Of a stretch of 64,000 nucleotides of DNA, positions 16,960-25,662 are shown in pieces. This stretch comes from Leisingera sp. ANG-M7. Its GTDB lineage: Bacteria; Pseudomonadota; Alphaproteobacteria; Rhodobacterales; Rhodobacteraceae. Below the pieces are notes generated by a model. It ran no database searches, was not told where the DNA came from, and was given only the letters and a program-made list of their open reading frames with translations. The first letter of the stretch is position 1, and every line of letters starts with the position of its first letter. The translations under genes and the position numbers were made by a program. Location: the NCBI RefSeq assembly GCF_000813965.1, contig NZ_JWLI01000001.1, forward strand, positions 558,001 to 622,000. The letters are read 5' to 3'.

Positions 16960-17059
16960 TCACCGGATGGCAGCGCGGGCGTAGCTCAGGGGTAGAGCAT
17001 TACCTTGCCAAGGTAAGGGTCGTGAGTTCGAATCTCATCGCCCGCTCCATCGGGAAACG
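16960..17059. repeat. 100-base direct repeat, copy B (tRNA-Gly unit)
   Basis: Identical to 14130-14229. It marks the right side of the tRNA-Gly duplication. Confidence 0.9.
16975..17049 (+). tRNA. tRNA-Gly (anticodon GCC), copy 3
   Basis: Identical over all 75 bases to copies 1 and 2, with CCA encoded. It has its own upstream CTTGCGG...TATTCA element and its own downstream hairpin. Confidence 0.97.
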
Positions 17060-17062
17060 AAA

Positions 17063-17095
17063 AGACCGCCCTCCGGGGTGGCCTTTCGCTTTTTC
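17063..17095 (+). terminator. Terminator of tRNA-Gly copy 3
   Basis: GACCGCC and GGGGTGGCC form a slightly mismatched hairpin followed by TTTCGCTTTTT. Confidence 0.7.
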
Positions 17096-17201
17096 AAGCG
17101 CCCTCGTGAAATTTGATCAAATTCCTTTGACGCGGGCTGAAAAACAAGCCAATGCTACTGCCAAACAATGCTCACGGGCAGATCATCGCAGGAGTTTGGC
17201 C

Positions 17202-18554
17202 ATGGCCCCAGTCATCTATCCCACCACCAATTTCACCGCGACCGAACAGCTGTGCCTGGACCGCGGCGAAGGCATCTATGTCTTTGATACAGACGGCAAC
17301 AAATACATCGAGGGGCTGGCAGGCTTGTGGTGCACCTCGCTGGGCTACAGCAACACCGAAGTGATGGACGCAATCACCGAGCAACTGCACAAGCTGCCGT
17401 TCACCCACACATTCGGCGGCAAGACCCACAAGCCGATCATGGACTTGGCGGAGAAGCTGAAGGCGATGGTGCCGGTGGAGGATGCCTATATCTTCTTTGG
17501 CAACTCCGGCTCGGACGCCAATGACACCCACTACAAGATGCTGCGCTATTACTTCAATGCCATCGGCAAGCCGGAGAAGCGCAAGATCATTACCCGCGAG
17601 CGCGGCTATCATGGCGTCACAGTGGCGGCTGGGTCGCTGACCTCATTGCCCGCGAATCTGGCGCATTTCGACGCGCCGCTGGAGGCGCTGCACATTCTGC
17701 GCTCGGACGCGCCGCATTATTACACCGGCCGCCAGGGCAATGAGACCGAAGAACAGTTTGTCGACCGGATCATCAATAACCTGGAAGAGCAGATCCTGGC
17801 GGAAGACCCCGACACCATCGCAGCGATGATCGTGGAGCCGATCACCGGAGCGTCGGGCGTGATCGTGCCGCCGGAAGGGTATTATGAGAAACTGCAGGCG
17901 CTGTTGCGCGAACATGGCATCCTGGTTTGGGCCGATGAGGTGATCTGCGGCTTCGGGCGTACCGGTGCCGATTTCGGCTGCACCACCATGGGCATCAAGC
18001 CGGACCTGATGACCTTTGCCAAGCAGCTGAGCTCGGCCTATTTCCCGATCTCGGCCTCGGTCATTCCGGGTTACATGTATGAGGCGATGATCGACCAGAC
18101 CAATGAGGTCGGCGTCTTTGGTCACGGCTACACCTACTCCGGCCACCCGGCGGCCTGTGCCGCGGCGCTGAAGACACTGGAGATCTATGAACGCGACGAC
18201 CTGTTCGAGCACGCCGCGGACGTGGGCGCCTATATGCAGGCGCAGTTGCGCGAGATTTTCACCGATCATCCGCTGGTCGGCGAGGTGCGCGGCAAGGGGC
18301 TGATCGCGGCGCTGGAGCTGGTGTCGAACAAGACCACCGGTGCCAGCTTTGACAAAGGCGCTGCTGGCGCAGCGGCCCAGAAGGCTTGCCAGGAGAACGG
18401 CCTGATCCTGCGGGCGGTCGCGGGCAACGCGCTGGCGCTGTGCCCGCCGATCATCATCACCAAACCAGAGGTGGACGACATGCTGGCACGGATGAAATCC
18501 GCGGTTGATCAGGCCTTTGCTGAACTCAGCGAGCAAGGCCTGATCGCCGCCTGA
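17202..18554 (+). CDS. Class III (omega) aminotransferase
   Basis: This 450-residue PLP-dependent aminotransferase belongs to the class III family that transfers amino groups from omega-amino compounds (polyamines, beta-alanine, taurine) to a keto acid such as pyruvate. Visible motifs are FFGNSGSDAND (cofactor phosphate binding, about 99-107), ERGYHGVTVAAGSL, WADEVICGFGRTG, and the PLP lysine K274 in LMTFAKQLSSAYFPISA. The start at 17202 follows AGGAG; the longer upstream reading runs through the tRNA and was rejected. The exact substrate cannot be told from sequence. It is probably a single-gene unit with its own terminator. Confidence 0.9.
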   Translation: MAPVIYPTTNFTATEQLCLDRGEGIYVFDTDGNKYIEGLAGLWCTSLGYSNTEVMDAITEQLHKLPFTHTFGGKTHKPIMDLAEKLKAMVPVEDAYIFFGNSGSDANDTHYKMLRYYFNAIGKPEKRKIITRERGYHGVTVAAGSLTSLPANLAHFDAPLEALHILRSDAPHYYTGRQGNETEEQFVDRIINNLEEQILAEDPDTIAAMIVEPITGASGVIVPPEGYYEKLQALLREHGILVWADEVICGFGRTGADFGCTTMGIKPDLMTFAKQLSSAYFPISASVIPGYMYEAMIDQTNEVGVFGHGYTYSGHPAACAAALKTLEIYERDDLFEHAADVGAYMQAQLREIFTDHPLVGEVRGKGLIAALELVSNKTTGASFDKGAAGAAAQKACQENGLILRAVAGNALALCPPIIITKPEVDDMLARMKSAVDQAFAELSEQGLIAA

Positions 18555-18576
18555 CCGCGCGATGCCGCAAACAGAT

Positions 18577-18606
18577 AACGCCCCGCAGTGCGGGGCGTTT
18601 TGCTTT
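18577..18606 (+). terminator. Terminator of the aminotransferase gene
   Basis: AACGCCCC pairs with GGGGCGTT around a GC-rich loop (which can itself pair further), followed by TTGCTTT. Confidence 0.8.
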
Positions 18607-18629
18607 CCGTGGCTTCGCTGCCGGAAGCC

Positions 18630-18869
18630 TCAGAACACCTTGTAGGTCATCGTGGTCAGCGACCGCTCGATCCCTTCGATCTGCAGCAACTGGTCGTTGA
18701 TGTATTTCCCGACATCCTCACCCGTCGGGATGTAGAGCTTCATCAGCAGGTCGAAGTTGCCGCTGGTGGAGTAAAGCTCGGAGTGGATTTCGCGCAGGGC
18801 AATCTCCTCGGCCACTTTGTAGGTGGTGCCGGGTTTGCAGCGGATCTGGACAAAGACGCAGGTGGACAT
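18630..18869 (-). CDS. Stand-alone Lrp/AsnC ligand-binding (RAM) domain protein
   Basis: This 79-residue protein consists only of the Lrp/AsnC effector-binding domain: a ferredoxin-like fold with VFVQIRCKPGTTYKVAEEI, STSGNFDLLMKLYI and GIERSLTTMTYKVF. There is no DNA-binding helix-turn-helix. Such proteins bind small molecules (often amino acids) and oligomerise, and some influence other Lrp regulators. The ATG at 18869 follows GAGGG; an in-frame ATG four codons upstream is the alternative. It is transcribed towards the aminotransferase gene and lies just upstream of hisB on the opposite strand. Confidence 0.85.
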   Translation of the reverse strand: MSTCVFVQIRCKPGTTYKVAEEIALREIHSELYSTSGNFDLLMKLYIPTGEDVGKYINDQLLQIEGIERSLTTMTYKVF

Positions 18870-19070
18870 GGGGGCCCTCATGGCTGATCAGGAATTTGCG
18901 CCCAAGCTCGCATGCGGCGCAAGCAGGCGCAAGAGACAGGCTGGAGCCGGAATTGCTGCAACAGATTGACCGCCATGCACAATGCCGCACTTGAGCCGTG
19001 CCCCCTGCCCGCCCTATAAGCGCCCAGGCAGAATTAAAGTTCTTGCAGCATGACGAAGGATAAGCCGCTG

Positions 19071-19658
19071 ATGCGTACCGCCAAAGTGACCCGCAAGACC
19101 GCGGAGACCGATATCTCTGTCGAGATCAACCTCGACGGCACCGGGGTTTATGACAACCAGACCGGGGTCGGCTTCTTCGACCACATGCTGGACCAGTTGG
19201 CGCGGCATTCGCTGATCGACATGACCATCCGTGCTAAGGGCGATTATCATATCGACGACCACCACACTGTGGAAGACACCGGCATCGCACTGGGGCAGGC
19301 GCTGGTGCAGGCGCTGGGGGACAAGAAGGGCATCCGCCGCTATGGCGAGTGCCACCTGCCGATGGATGACGCCCAGGTGCGCTGCGCGCTGGACCTGTCG
19401 GCGCGCCCCTTCCTGATCTGGAATGTTGAGCTGCCCACGCAAAAGATCGGCACCTTTGACACCGAGCTGGTGCGGGAGTTCTTCCAGGCGCTCAGCACCC
19501 ATGGCGGCATCACCCTGCACATTGACCAGCTGCACGGGTTCAACAGCCACCATATCGCCGAGGCGGCCTTTAAGGCGGTGGCCCGCGCGCTGCGGCTGGC
19601 TGTGGAGACCGACCCGCGCAAGGCGGATGCGATTCCGTCCACCAAGGGTGCACTCTGA
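19071..19658 (+). CDS. hisB: Imidazoleglycerol-phosphate dehydratase
   Basis: This 195-residue enzyme catalyses the dehydration of imidazole glycerol phosphate to imidazole acetol phosphate in histidine synthesis. The two metal-binding motifs are present: [14 protein letters not shown] and the repeat [19 protein letters not shown] and [13 protein letters not shown] are also typical. It is the monofunctional form (no phosphatase domain), with normal length. The ATG at 19071 has GAAGG upstream, so it was preferred to the ATG at 19050. hisH follows after one base. Confidence 0.95.
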   Translation: MRTAKVTRKTAETDISVEINLDGTGVYDNQTGVGFFDHMLDQLARHSLIDMTIRAKGDYHIDDHHTVEDTGIALGQALVQALGDKKGIRRYGECHLPMDDAQVRCALDLSARPFLIWNVELPTQKIGTFDTELVREFFQALSTHGGITLHIDQLHGFNSHHIAEAAFKAVARALRLAVETDPRKADAIPSTKGAL

Positions 19659-19659
19659 G

Positions 19660-20298
19660 ATGCTGACCGCAATCATTGACTACGAGTCCGGCAACCTGCA
19701 CTCGGCTGAGAAGGCGTTTCAGCGCATGGCGCGGGAAATGGATGCGGGCGAGGTCGTGGTGACCTCCGACGCCGATGTTGTGGCGCGGGCCGACCGGCTG
19801 GTGCTACCCGGCGACGGCGCCTTCCCCGCCTGTGCGGCAGAGCTGCGCGGCCACAAGGGCATCTATGACGCGATGGTCGAGGCGGTGGAGCAGAAGGGCC
19901 GCCCGTTCCTGGGCATCTGCGTCGGCATGCAGCTGATGGCAACCACTGGGCATGAGTACGAAGAGACGCCGGGCCTGGGCTGGGTTGGCGGCGATGTGGT
20001 GAAGATCACGCCCGCGGATGCCTCCTTGAAGGTGCCGCATATGGGCTGGAACGATCTGGTGATCGACCACGCGCACCCGGTGTTTGACGGCATCCAGAGC
20101 GGTGATCACGTGTATTTCGTGCACTCCTACCATTTCCGCGCGGCAAACCCGGCGGAGCGGCTGGCGCATGTTGACTATGCCGGCGACGTGACCGCCGTCA
20201 TCGGGCGGGGCACGATGGTCGGCATGCAGTTCCACCCAGAGAAAAGCCAGGCCACCGGCCTGCGGATAATCGGAAACTTCCTGACCTGGAAACCCTAA
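19660..20298 (+). CDS. hisH: Imidazole glycerol phosphate synthase, glutaminase subunit
   Basis: This 212-residue class I glutamine amidotransferase hydrolyses glutamine and channels ammonia to HisF. The nucleophile Cys is in FLGICVGMQLM, and the His/Glu pair in GMQFHPEKSQ. The N terminus MLTAIIDYESGNLHS is characteristic of HisH. The stop of hisB and the ATG of hisH are separated by one base, implying coupled translation. Its synthase partner hisF lies about 4 kb downstream, not adjacent. Confidence 0.95.
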   Translation: MLTAIIDYESGNLHSAEKAFQRMAREMDAGEVVVTSDADVVARADRLVLPGDGAFPACAAELRGHKGIYDAMVEAVEQKGRPFLGICVGMQLMATTGHEYEETPGLGWVGGDVVKITPADASLKVPHMGWNDLVIDHAHPVFDGIQSGDHVYFVHSYHFRAANPAERLAHVDYAGDVTAVIGRGTMVGMQFHPEKSQATGLRIIGNFLTWKP

Positions 20299-20302
20299 GG
20301 GG

Positions 20303-20325
20303 ACGGCGCTGAAGCGCCGTTTACC
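20303..20325. terminator. Hairpin between hisH and the convergent araC-type gene
   Basis: ACGGCGC and GCGCCGT form a 7-base-pair stem with loop TGAA, five bases after the hisH stop. The following tract is weak (TTACCTT), so efficiency is uncertain. Confidence 0.5.
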
Positions 20326-20365
20326 TTGGCTTTGAGTATTTGGGGAAGGATGAAAACCGCGGCGT

Positions 20366-21097
20366 TCAGGCCGCAGCGGAGCGCAGGGAGACCGGCGCGA
20401 CTCCATAGGCCTTGCGGAAGGCGCGGGTGAAGCCCTCGGGGCTGGTGTAGGCATAGCGGCGCGCGACGGCCTCCACCCGATCGCCGCGTGCGAGGTCCTG
20501 ATGCGCCAGGATCAGCCGCCAGCGGCGCAGGTAGCCGATCGGAGTTTCGCCCACTTCTGCCGCGAAGAGTTCCGCAAAGCGTGACAGCGACAGCCCTGCT
20601 TCCTGTGCCAGGTCGGCATTGGTCCAAAGGCGGCCCGGATGATCATGCATCGCCACGATGGCGCGGCTGAGGCGCGGATCGGCGAGGCCCGCCAGCAGCC
20701 CCGGCTCTGTCGCGCCCCTTTGGATCTGATTGCGCAACAGGCGCACCATCAGCACCTCCCCCAGCCGGTTGATCACCGATTGCGCGCCGCAGTGCTGCCC
20801 TTCGGCCTCATCGCGCATCAGCCGTACCAGCCCTTGTGCCTCGGCATTGCCGGAAACGTCATACTCCACCACCGGCGGCAAGGCGGCCAGGAACGGGTTG
20901 CTTTGCCCCGACCATTCCACCCGCGCTGCCCACATGACCGCACCTGGAGCAGGGTCCGCCAGCGGGCCGCGGGTACGGTAGAGGATCTGCACTGGCTCGC
21001 CCGCCCCGTCCGCCAGGGCAATCAAGTTGGCCCGGCCCGGAACAGCAGCCTGCACGGCGAGCTGGAAACGGTCCATCAATGTGGTGAGTCTATCCAT
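20366..21097 (-). CDS. AraC-family transcriptional regulator with Cupin_6 domain
   Basis: This 243-residue regulator has an N-terminal cupin-type sensor region (about 1-130). The C-terminal AraC double helix-turn-helix covers LWTNADLAQEAGLSLSRFAELFAAEVGETPIGYLRRWRL, and the second helix pair ends in YTSPEGFTRAFRKAYGVAP. The gene is divergent from the peroxiredoxin-like gene, the usual arrangement for a regulator and its target. It probably controls that gene, though the effector is unknown. A GGGAA site precedes the chosen ATG. Confidence 0.88.
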   Translation of the reverse strand: MDRLTTLMDRFQLAVQAAVPGRANLIALADGAGEPVQILYRTRGPLADPAPGAVMWAARVEWSGQSNPFLAALPPVVEYDVSGNAEAQGLVRLMRDEAEGQHCGAQSVINRLGEVLMVRLLRNQIQRGATEPGLLAGLADPRLSRAIVAMHDHPGRLWTNADLAQEAGLSLSRFAELFAAEVGETPIGYLRRWRLILAHQDLARGDRVEAVARRYAYTSPEGFTRAFRKAYGVAPVSLRSAAA

Positions 21098-21199
21098 CTT
21101 CCGGTGTTCCCATCAGGCTTTTCGGATTTATACGACACTAAACTGCGTCATACATTCAGACAAGCACCACCACTCACACCATTCACAAGGAACATTCAC

Positions 21200-21736
21200 A
21201 TGCTGATCCCCCGCCAGAAGACCCCGGACCTGACACTGCCGACGCTAGACCACGGGCAATTCGACCTGTCTTCGGAAACGGCCGAGCGCGGCACAGTGAT
21301 CTGCTTTTACCGCGGCCTGCACTGCCCGATCTGCGCGACCTACCTGAAGGAATTCGAGAAGAAAGTCGCAGCCTTTGCCGAGCGCGGCGTCAACTGCATC
21401 GCCATCAGCTCTGACGGCGAGGAGCGCACCCGCGCGATGGCCGACAAGATCGAAGCCAAGGAGCTGCGTTTCGGCTATGATCTGCCGCTGTCAGTTGCCA
21501 AGGAATGGGGGCTTTACATCTCTACTTCGCGCGGCAAAACCTCGATCGGGATTGAAGAGCCGGCGCTGTTTTCGGAACCTGGCCTGTTCCTGGTGACGCC
21601 GGAGCAGACGCTCTATTACGGGTCTGTGCAAACGATGCCGTTTGTGCGCCCGCACTTTTCGGAACTGGTGGCGGCGCTGGACTTTGCCATCCCCAACAAC
21701 TACCCGGCGCGTGGTGAGTACACCGGTGAGGTGTAA
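21200..21736 (+). CDS. Peroxiredoxin-like AhpC/TSA family protein
   Basis: This 178-residue thioredoxin-fold protein has a redox motif HCPIC (C42, C45) in FYRGLHCPICATYL, as in the peroxiredoxin-like AhpC/TSA family. The expected role is reduction of peroxide or a related thiol-dependent reaction, probably in the cytoplasm since there is no signal peptide. AAGGA precedes the ATG. It is divergent from the AraC-type gene with about 100 bases between, which should hold the shared operator. Confidence 0.85.
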   Translation: MLIPRQKTPDLTLPTLDHGQFDLSSETAERGTVICFYRGLHCPICATYLKEFEKKVAAFAERGVNCIAISSDGEERTRAMADKIEAKELRFGYDLPLSVAKEWGLYISTSRGKTSIGIEEPALFSEPGLFLVTPEQTLYYGSVQTMPFVRPHFSELVAALDFAIPNNYPARGEYTGEV

Positions 21737-21760
21737 GCGTCACAGCTGCCGCAGGGGACG

Positions 21761-22096
21761 GTGCACTTCACCGGTTTGAGCAATAGACAAGAGGTCTGCT
21801 TCGGGGCATACGGAGCGGACCTTTTTTCGCGCCCAGGGTCCCCCTTGCACATCCGTTTCGAGAAATACGACCACACCGAAGGCAAGCATCGCTATTGCCT
21901 CCTTAGCCTGACGCCGACGCTGTTCGGCGATTGGTGTGTTGAGCGTGTGTCCGGGCCGCTGAACGCGCCAGGCGGCGCGCAGAAGCGGACCTATTTCGCC
22001 GCGCACGCGGAGGCGCTGGCGATCTTCGAAGGGTTCCGGGACCGGCAGCTGAAGCGCGGCTATGCGCCGATCCCAGTGCAGCTGGGACTGCTCTAG
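21761..22096 (+). CDS. Small WGR-domain protein
   Basis: A 111-residue protein consisting essentially of one WGR domain (WCVERVSGPLNAPGGAQKRTYF, then a helix and LKRGYAPIPVQLGLL). WGR domains bind nucleic acid ends in PARP-like and MolR-like proteins, but single-domain bacterial copies are uncharacterised. The start is GTG at 21761 with AGGGG upstream. It follows the peroxiredoxin-like gene by 24 bases and could be co-transcribed. The W-G-R core itself is degenerate here (ERVSGP). Confidence 0.68.
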   Translation: MHFTGLSNRQEVCFGAYGADLFSRPGSPLHIRFEKYDHTEGKHRYCLLSLTPTLFGDWCVERVSGPLNAPGGAQKRTYFAAHAEALAIFEGFRDRQLKRGYAPIPVQLGLL

Positions 22097-22112
22097 GGGC
22101 AGCCCCATGGGT

Positions 22113-22499
22113 TTACTGTACGCGGGTCCAGGTTTGCTTGGAGCAAATCAGCCCGCCGACAACGCAGCCACGCAAGGCCAAGGAGCTGCCCGCCAGATCC
22201 ATTTTTCCAATGTAGATCTTGTCGTTGGAGGGCCGCCAGACCTTACCCTCATAGGAGCCGTCGCCGTTTGGTACCATGTCGATCACCAGCGTCTTGCCGA
22301 TGTTCGGGGACTTGTACTCGCCTTCGCTGTTGAAGGTACGGGCAATCTTGCCGCAGACCGCAGCGCCGCATTTCGCCATCCGGATATGGGCATAGGAGCC
22401 GTCATCAGCTTGCGTTTTCCAGACCCCCAGCACCGGATCCGCCGCCGCGGCACCTGCCAGACCGACGGCTACGGCCATGCCTGCCAGTAGATGTTTCAT
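22113..22499 (-). CDS. Periplasmic DUF2147-family protein
   Basis: This 128-residue protein has a signal peptide ([20 protein letters not shown]) and a DUF2147 domain: [25 protein letters not shown], then a beta-rich body ending [17 protein letters not shown] with conserved Cys pairs likely forming disulfides. Family function is unknown; members occur in envelope or stress contexts. The ATG at 22499 has a strong GGAGG site, so the longer upstream start was rejected. It is divergent from hisA. Confidence 0.87.
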   Translation of the reverse strand: MKHLLAGMAVAVGLAGAAAADPVLGVWKTQADDGSYAHIRMAKCGAAVCGKIARTFNSEGEYKSPNIGKTLVIDMVPNGDGSYEGKVWRPSNDKIYIGKMDLAGSSLALRGCVVGGLICSKQTWTRVQ

Positions 22500-22634
22500 T
22501 CCATTTCCTCCCTGTTTTTCAGGCAGCCTGTCCCTGATGCGGTCATTGAGGCAAGGTTGACTTCGGGTCGCGTTGCAATCTGCCCTTACGTTGTGCAAAA
22601 CACCGCCAGCTTGATTTCACGAAGGACCGCCCGG

Positions 22635-23357
22635 ATGATCCTCTACCCCGCGATTGACCTCAAAGACGGCCAGGCCGTGCGCCTGCTGCATGGCGAAATG
22701 GACAAGACCACCGTGTTCAACGACAACCCCGCCGCGCAGGCGCTGGAGTTTGTCGAGGCCGGCTGCGAGTGGCTGCATCTGGTGGACCTGAACGGTGCCT
22801 TTGCCGGCGAGCCGGTGAATGCCGCGCCGGTCGAGGAGATTCTGAAGCAAACCAAAGTGCCCGCACAGCTGGGCGGCGGCATCCGCGACATGGCCACCAT
22901 CGAGCGCTGGATCAGCAAGGGCCTTGCACGGGTGATCCTGGGCACCGTGGCGGTGGAGAACCCGGACTTGGTGCGCGAAGCGGCACGGGAATTCCCCTGC
23001 AAGGTTGCAGTCGGCATCGACGCACGTAAAGGCAAGGTCGCAACCAAGGGCTGGGCCGAAGAAACCGACGTGATGGTCACCGACCTCGCCAAATCCTTTG
23101 AGGACGCAGGCGTTGCCGCGATCATCTATACCGATATCCTGCGAGATGGCGCTATGAAGGGCCCGAATGTGGAGGCAACCGCCGATCTGGCCAATGCGGT
23201 CAGCATCCCGGTGATTGCTTCCGGCGGCGTCTCCTCGCTGGACGACCTCAGGGCGCTGAAATCCTGCGGCGCGCCTCTCAATGGTGCGATTTCAGGCCGG
23301 GCGCTGTATGATGGCGCCATTGACCTGAAAGAGGCGCTGGCAGTTCTGAAGCCCTGA
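22635..23357 (+). CDS. hisA: ProFAR isomerase
   Basis: This 240-residue TIM barrel catalyses the Amadori isomerisation of ProFAR to PRFAR in histidine synthesis. It starts [20 protein letters not shown], and the catalytic Asp residues are in AIDLKDG and [19 protein letters not shown] is the phosphate-binding loop. The ATG at 22635 follows GAAGGA. It is separated from hisB-hisH by four unrelated genes and is followed by a small membrane protein gene. Confidence 0.95.
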   Translation: MILYPAIDLKDGQAVRLLHGEMDKTTVFNDNPAAQALEFVEAGCEWLHLVDLNGAFAGEPVNAAPVEEILKQTKVPAQLGGGIRDMATIERWISKGLARVILGTVAVENPDLVREAAREFPCKVAVGIDARKGKVATKGWAEETDVMVTDLAKSFEDAGVAAIIYTDILRDGAMKGPNVEATADLANAVSIPVIASGGVSSLDDLRALKSCGAPLNGAISGRALYDGAIDLKEALAVLKP

Positions 23358-23383
23358 CGCCTCCCCCGGCGAAGGGAACTCTC

Positions 23384-23671
23384 ATGCGCCTTGTCCGCCG
23401 AATCCTTGCAACCCTCACCATAGGACCCATCGTCCTGTGGCTGCTATGCATAGCCTTTGTGATGCTGCTGGGGTTCGGCTTTGATTGCGAAATCCACGAG
23501 GGGTTTGCCAACCCCTGCATGGTGCTGGGCCAGGACCTGGGCGAGACGGCTTATACCATGGGGGTCCTTGCCGCCTGGGGGCCACTGATCTTCGGCCCGG
23601 TCTCCATGGGGGCCGGGCTGCTGTGGGGGCTGGCCATTGCGTTGTCGCGCTATCTGGCAGCGCGGCGCTGA
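23384..23671 (+). CDS. Small integral membrane protein in the his cluster
   Basis: A 95-residue protein with two or three membrane segments (about 8-32, 55-72 and 74-90) and two Cys in the connecting region (FDCEIHEGFANPCM). It lies 26 bases after hisA and converges with the DUF302 gene two bases away. No family was recognised. The position suggests co-transcription with hisA, but nothing in the sequence indicates a role in histidine synthesis. Confidence 0.65.
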   Translation: MRLVRRILATLTIGPIVLWLLCIAFVMLLGFGFDCEIHEGFANPCMVLGQDLGETAYTMGVLAAWGPLIFGPVSMGAGLLWGLAIALSRYLAARR

Positions 23672-23673
23672 GC

Positions 23674-24120
23674 CTACTCGGCTGCTTTTGCAGTCAGCTT
23701 GCCCAAGGCGCCCCGCATCTTGGCGATAAATTCAGCATCGGCAGGAACGTCGAGGCCTGAGAGCATTTCTGCCGGGTCCTGATAGGTCAGCCAGACATGG
23801 CCGTCGGCATCCTCATAAGCCAGCACCTTCAGCGGCAAATAGAGCCCTGCACGCATATCCGCCTGCATCGCCGGAGTGCCGAGCTTGGGGTTGCCGAAGA
23901 TCAGGAGCTGCGATCCCGCCAACTCCATTCCTGCCTTCTCTGCGCCGCCTGCATGGTCGACCCGGGCAAAGACAGTGGCGCCCGCACCCTCCACTGCCGC
24001 CTGCAGCGCATCCATGGTTTCGGCCACGGGTTTCTGGCTTGGCACAGTCACCAGCTCCGCGGCGGCGGGCAATGCAGAGACGAGCGCCAAGGCGCCTGCG
24101 AGGGAAAGAGATTTTTTCAT
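23674..24120 (-). CDS. Periplasmic DUF302-domain protein
   Basis: This 148-residue protein has a signal peptide (MKKSLSLAGALALVSALPAAA). The DUF302 domain follows: VAETMDALQAAVEGAGATVFARVDHA, LLIFGNPKLGTPAMQAD and LPLKVLAYEDADGHVWLTYQDP. The fold is known but the biochemical role is not. The ATG at 24120 follows GGAG. It sits on the opposite strand inside the his cluster, between hisA and hisF. Confidence 0.9.
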   Translation of the reverse strand: MKKSLSLAGALALVSALPAAAELVTVPSQKPVAETMDALQAAVEGAGATVFARVDHAGGAEKAGMELAGSQLLIFGNPKLGTPAMQADMRAGLYLPLKVLAYEDADGHVWLTYQDPAEMLSGLDVPADAEFIAKMRGALGKLTAKAAE

Positions 24121-24330
24121 AACGGATACTCCGGAAATCAGGGACATTTGCACATCATCGGGGCTGTCATCCCGCAGGGGCAATTCACTTCTGCGAGACC
24201 GCCCGGTTCCGGCGGTTCCGTGCGGACCGCGCAAGGGGTCCGGACCAAAACGCGCATATCCCTCCATATCTGTTGCGCTTGCCTTTTGGTTTGCGTACCC
24301 ACGGGGCAAGCAGCTTGAAAGGCACGATCC

Positions 24331-25092
24331 ATGCTGAAAACCCGCATCATTCCCTGTCTGGACGTCGCTGACGGGCGCGTGGTCAAGGGCGTCAACTTTG
24401 TCGGCCTGCGCGATGCGGGCGATCCGGTGGAATGCGCCAAGGCCTATGATGCGGCCGGCGCGGATGAGATCTGCTTTCTCGACATTCACGCGACCCATGA
24501 AAACCGCGGCACCATGTTCGACATGGTCCAGCGCACCGCTGAGCAGTGTTTTGTGCCGCTGACCGTGGGCGGGGGGGTCAGGACCAAGGAGGATGTGCGC
24601 GCGCTCTTGCTGGCGGGTGCTGACAAGGTCTCCTTCAATTCAGCGGCGGTGGCCAACCCGGATGTAATTGCAGAGGCCGCGGATCAGTTCGGCAGCCAGT
24701 GTATCGTCTGCGCCATTGACGCCAAGACGGTGGAGCCGGGGCGCTGGGAGATCTTCACCCACGGCGGGCGCAAGCCTACTGGCATCGACGCGGTGGAATT
24801 TGCCAGGCTGGTGACATCCAAGGGCGCGGGGGAAATCCTGCTGACCTCGATGGACCGGGACGGCACCAAATCCGGCTTCAACCTGCCGCTGACCAAGGCA
24901 ATTTCCGATGCGGTCGACGTGCCGGTGATCGCATCCGGCGGCGTCGGCAACCTGGATCACCTGGTGGAGGGCGTGACCAAAGGCGGCGCAAGCGCGGTGC
25001 TGGCGGCCTCGATCTTCCACTTCGGGGAGTACACCATCCAGGAAGCCAAGGAACACATGGCCGCTGCCGGCATCCCGATGCGGCTGAACTGA
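24331..25092 (+). CDS. hisF: Imidazole glycerol phosphate synthase, cyclase subunit
   Basis: This 253-residue TIM barrel uses ammonia from HisH to convert PRFAR into IGP and AICAR. It starts [23 protein letters not shown], and the catalytic Asp residues are in PCLDV and [20 protein letters not shown] and ASGGVGNL are the phosphate-binding loops. hisE follows after 11 bases. It forms a complex with HisH encoded at 19.7-20.3 kb. Confidence 0.96.
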   Translation: MLKTRIIPCLDVADGRVVKGVNFVGLRDAGDPVECAKAYDAAGADEICFLDIHATHENRGTMFDMVQRTAEQCFVPLTVGGGVRTKEDVRALLLAGADKVSFNSAAVANPDVIAEAADQFGSQCIVCAIDAKTVEPGRWEIFTHGGRKPTGIDAVEFARLVTSKGAGEILLTSMDRDGTKSGFNLPLTKAISDAVDVPVIASGGVGNLDHLVEGVTKGGASAVLAASIFHFGEYTIQEAKEHMAAAGIPMRLN

Positions 25093-25103
25093 AAGGGCAT
25101 GTG

Positions 25104-25421
25104 ATGAGCCTGCTGCACGACCTCGAAGCCACCATCCTGTCTCGCAAGGGGGCTGATCCTGACACCAGCTGGACCGCCAAACTGCTGGCCAAAGGGCCGG
25201 AGAAATGTGCCGAGAAATTCGGTGAGGAAGCCATTGAGACCATTATCGAGGCGGTGAAGGATGACAAGGCAGGGCTCGCCTCCGAAGGGGCCGATGTTCT
25301 CTATCATTTCCTGGTGATGCTGGCCGCCCGCGATGTGGCGCTGGACGATGTGCTGCAGGTGCTGGCAGAACGCCAGGGCCTTAGCGGCATTGCCGAGAAG
25401 GCCAGCCGCCCCAAAGGCTGA
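25104..25421 (+). CDS. hisE: Phosphoribosyl-ATP pyrophosphatase
   Basis: This 105-residue all-alpha MazG-like enzyme hydrolyses phosphoribosyl-ATP to phosphoribosyl-AMP, the second step of histidine synthesis. Visible are GPEKCAEKFGEEAIETIIEA (metal-binding Glu residues) and EGADVLYHFLVMLAARDV. ATG at 25104 was preferred to the adjoining GTG at 25101. It follows hisF closely, so the pair is one operon. Confidence 0.94.
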   Translation: MSLLHDLEATILSRKGADPDTSWTAKLLAKGPEKCAEKFGEEAIETIIEAVKDDKAGLASEGADVLYHFLVMLAARDVALDDVLQVLAERQGLSGIAEKASRPKG

Positions 25422-25523
25422 TCCTCGGTCAGAACCGGCAATCCGGCCGCGGATCAAGGGAGGCGCAGCCGGATTGCGCCAGCGCGGCTTGCCCTTGACG
25501 CGCACTCTGAAACACACTCGGCA

Positions 25524-25560
25524 AGGCCCTTAAGGGCACTCCTGCCCCTCAAGGGCTTCT
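25524..25560 (+). terminator. Hairpin downstream of hisE
   Basis: The arms AAGGCCCTTAAGGGCA and TGCCCCTCAAGGGCTT pair imperfectly around a short loop, about 100 bases after hisE. No good U-tract follows immediately, so a termination role is tentative. The remaining hisE-downstream sequence holds no gene. Confidence 0.4.
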
Positions 25561-25662
25561 CGGTAAAAAAATCTGCGCCGTGCAGCGGCGCCCGGCCCAA
25601 CTGTGGAAGCCGTCCGGCAGGACGGCGGGAACGGGCGGGAGCACCCTGCCCGGCCACAGGCG

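Noticed and set aside
16926-17201. N-terminal extension of the aminotransferase reading through the tRNA-Gly
   Set aside because: The extension translates the tRNA gene; an ATG with AGGAG lies at the conserved start of the family.
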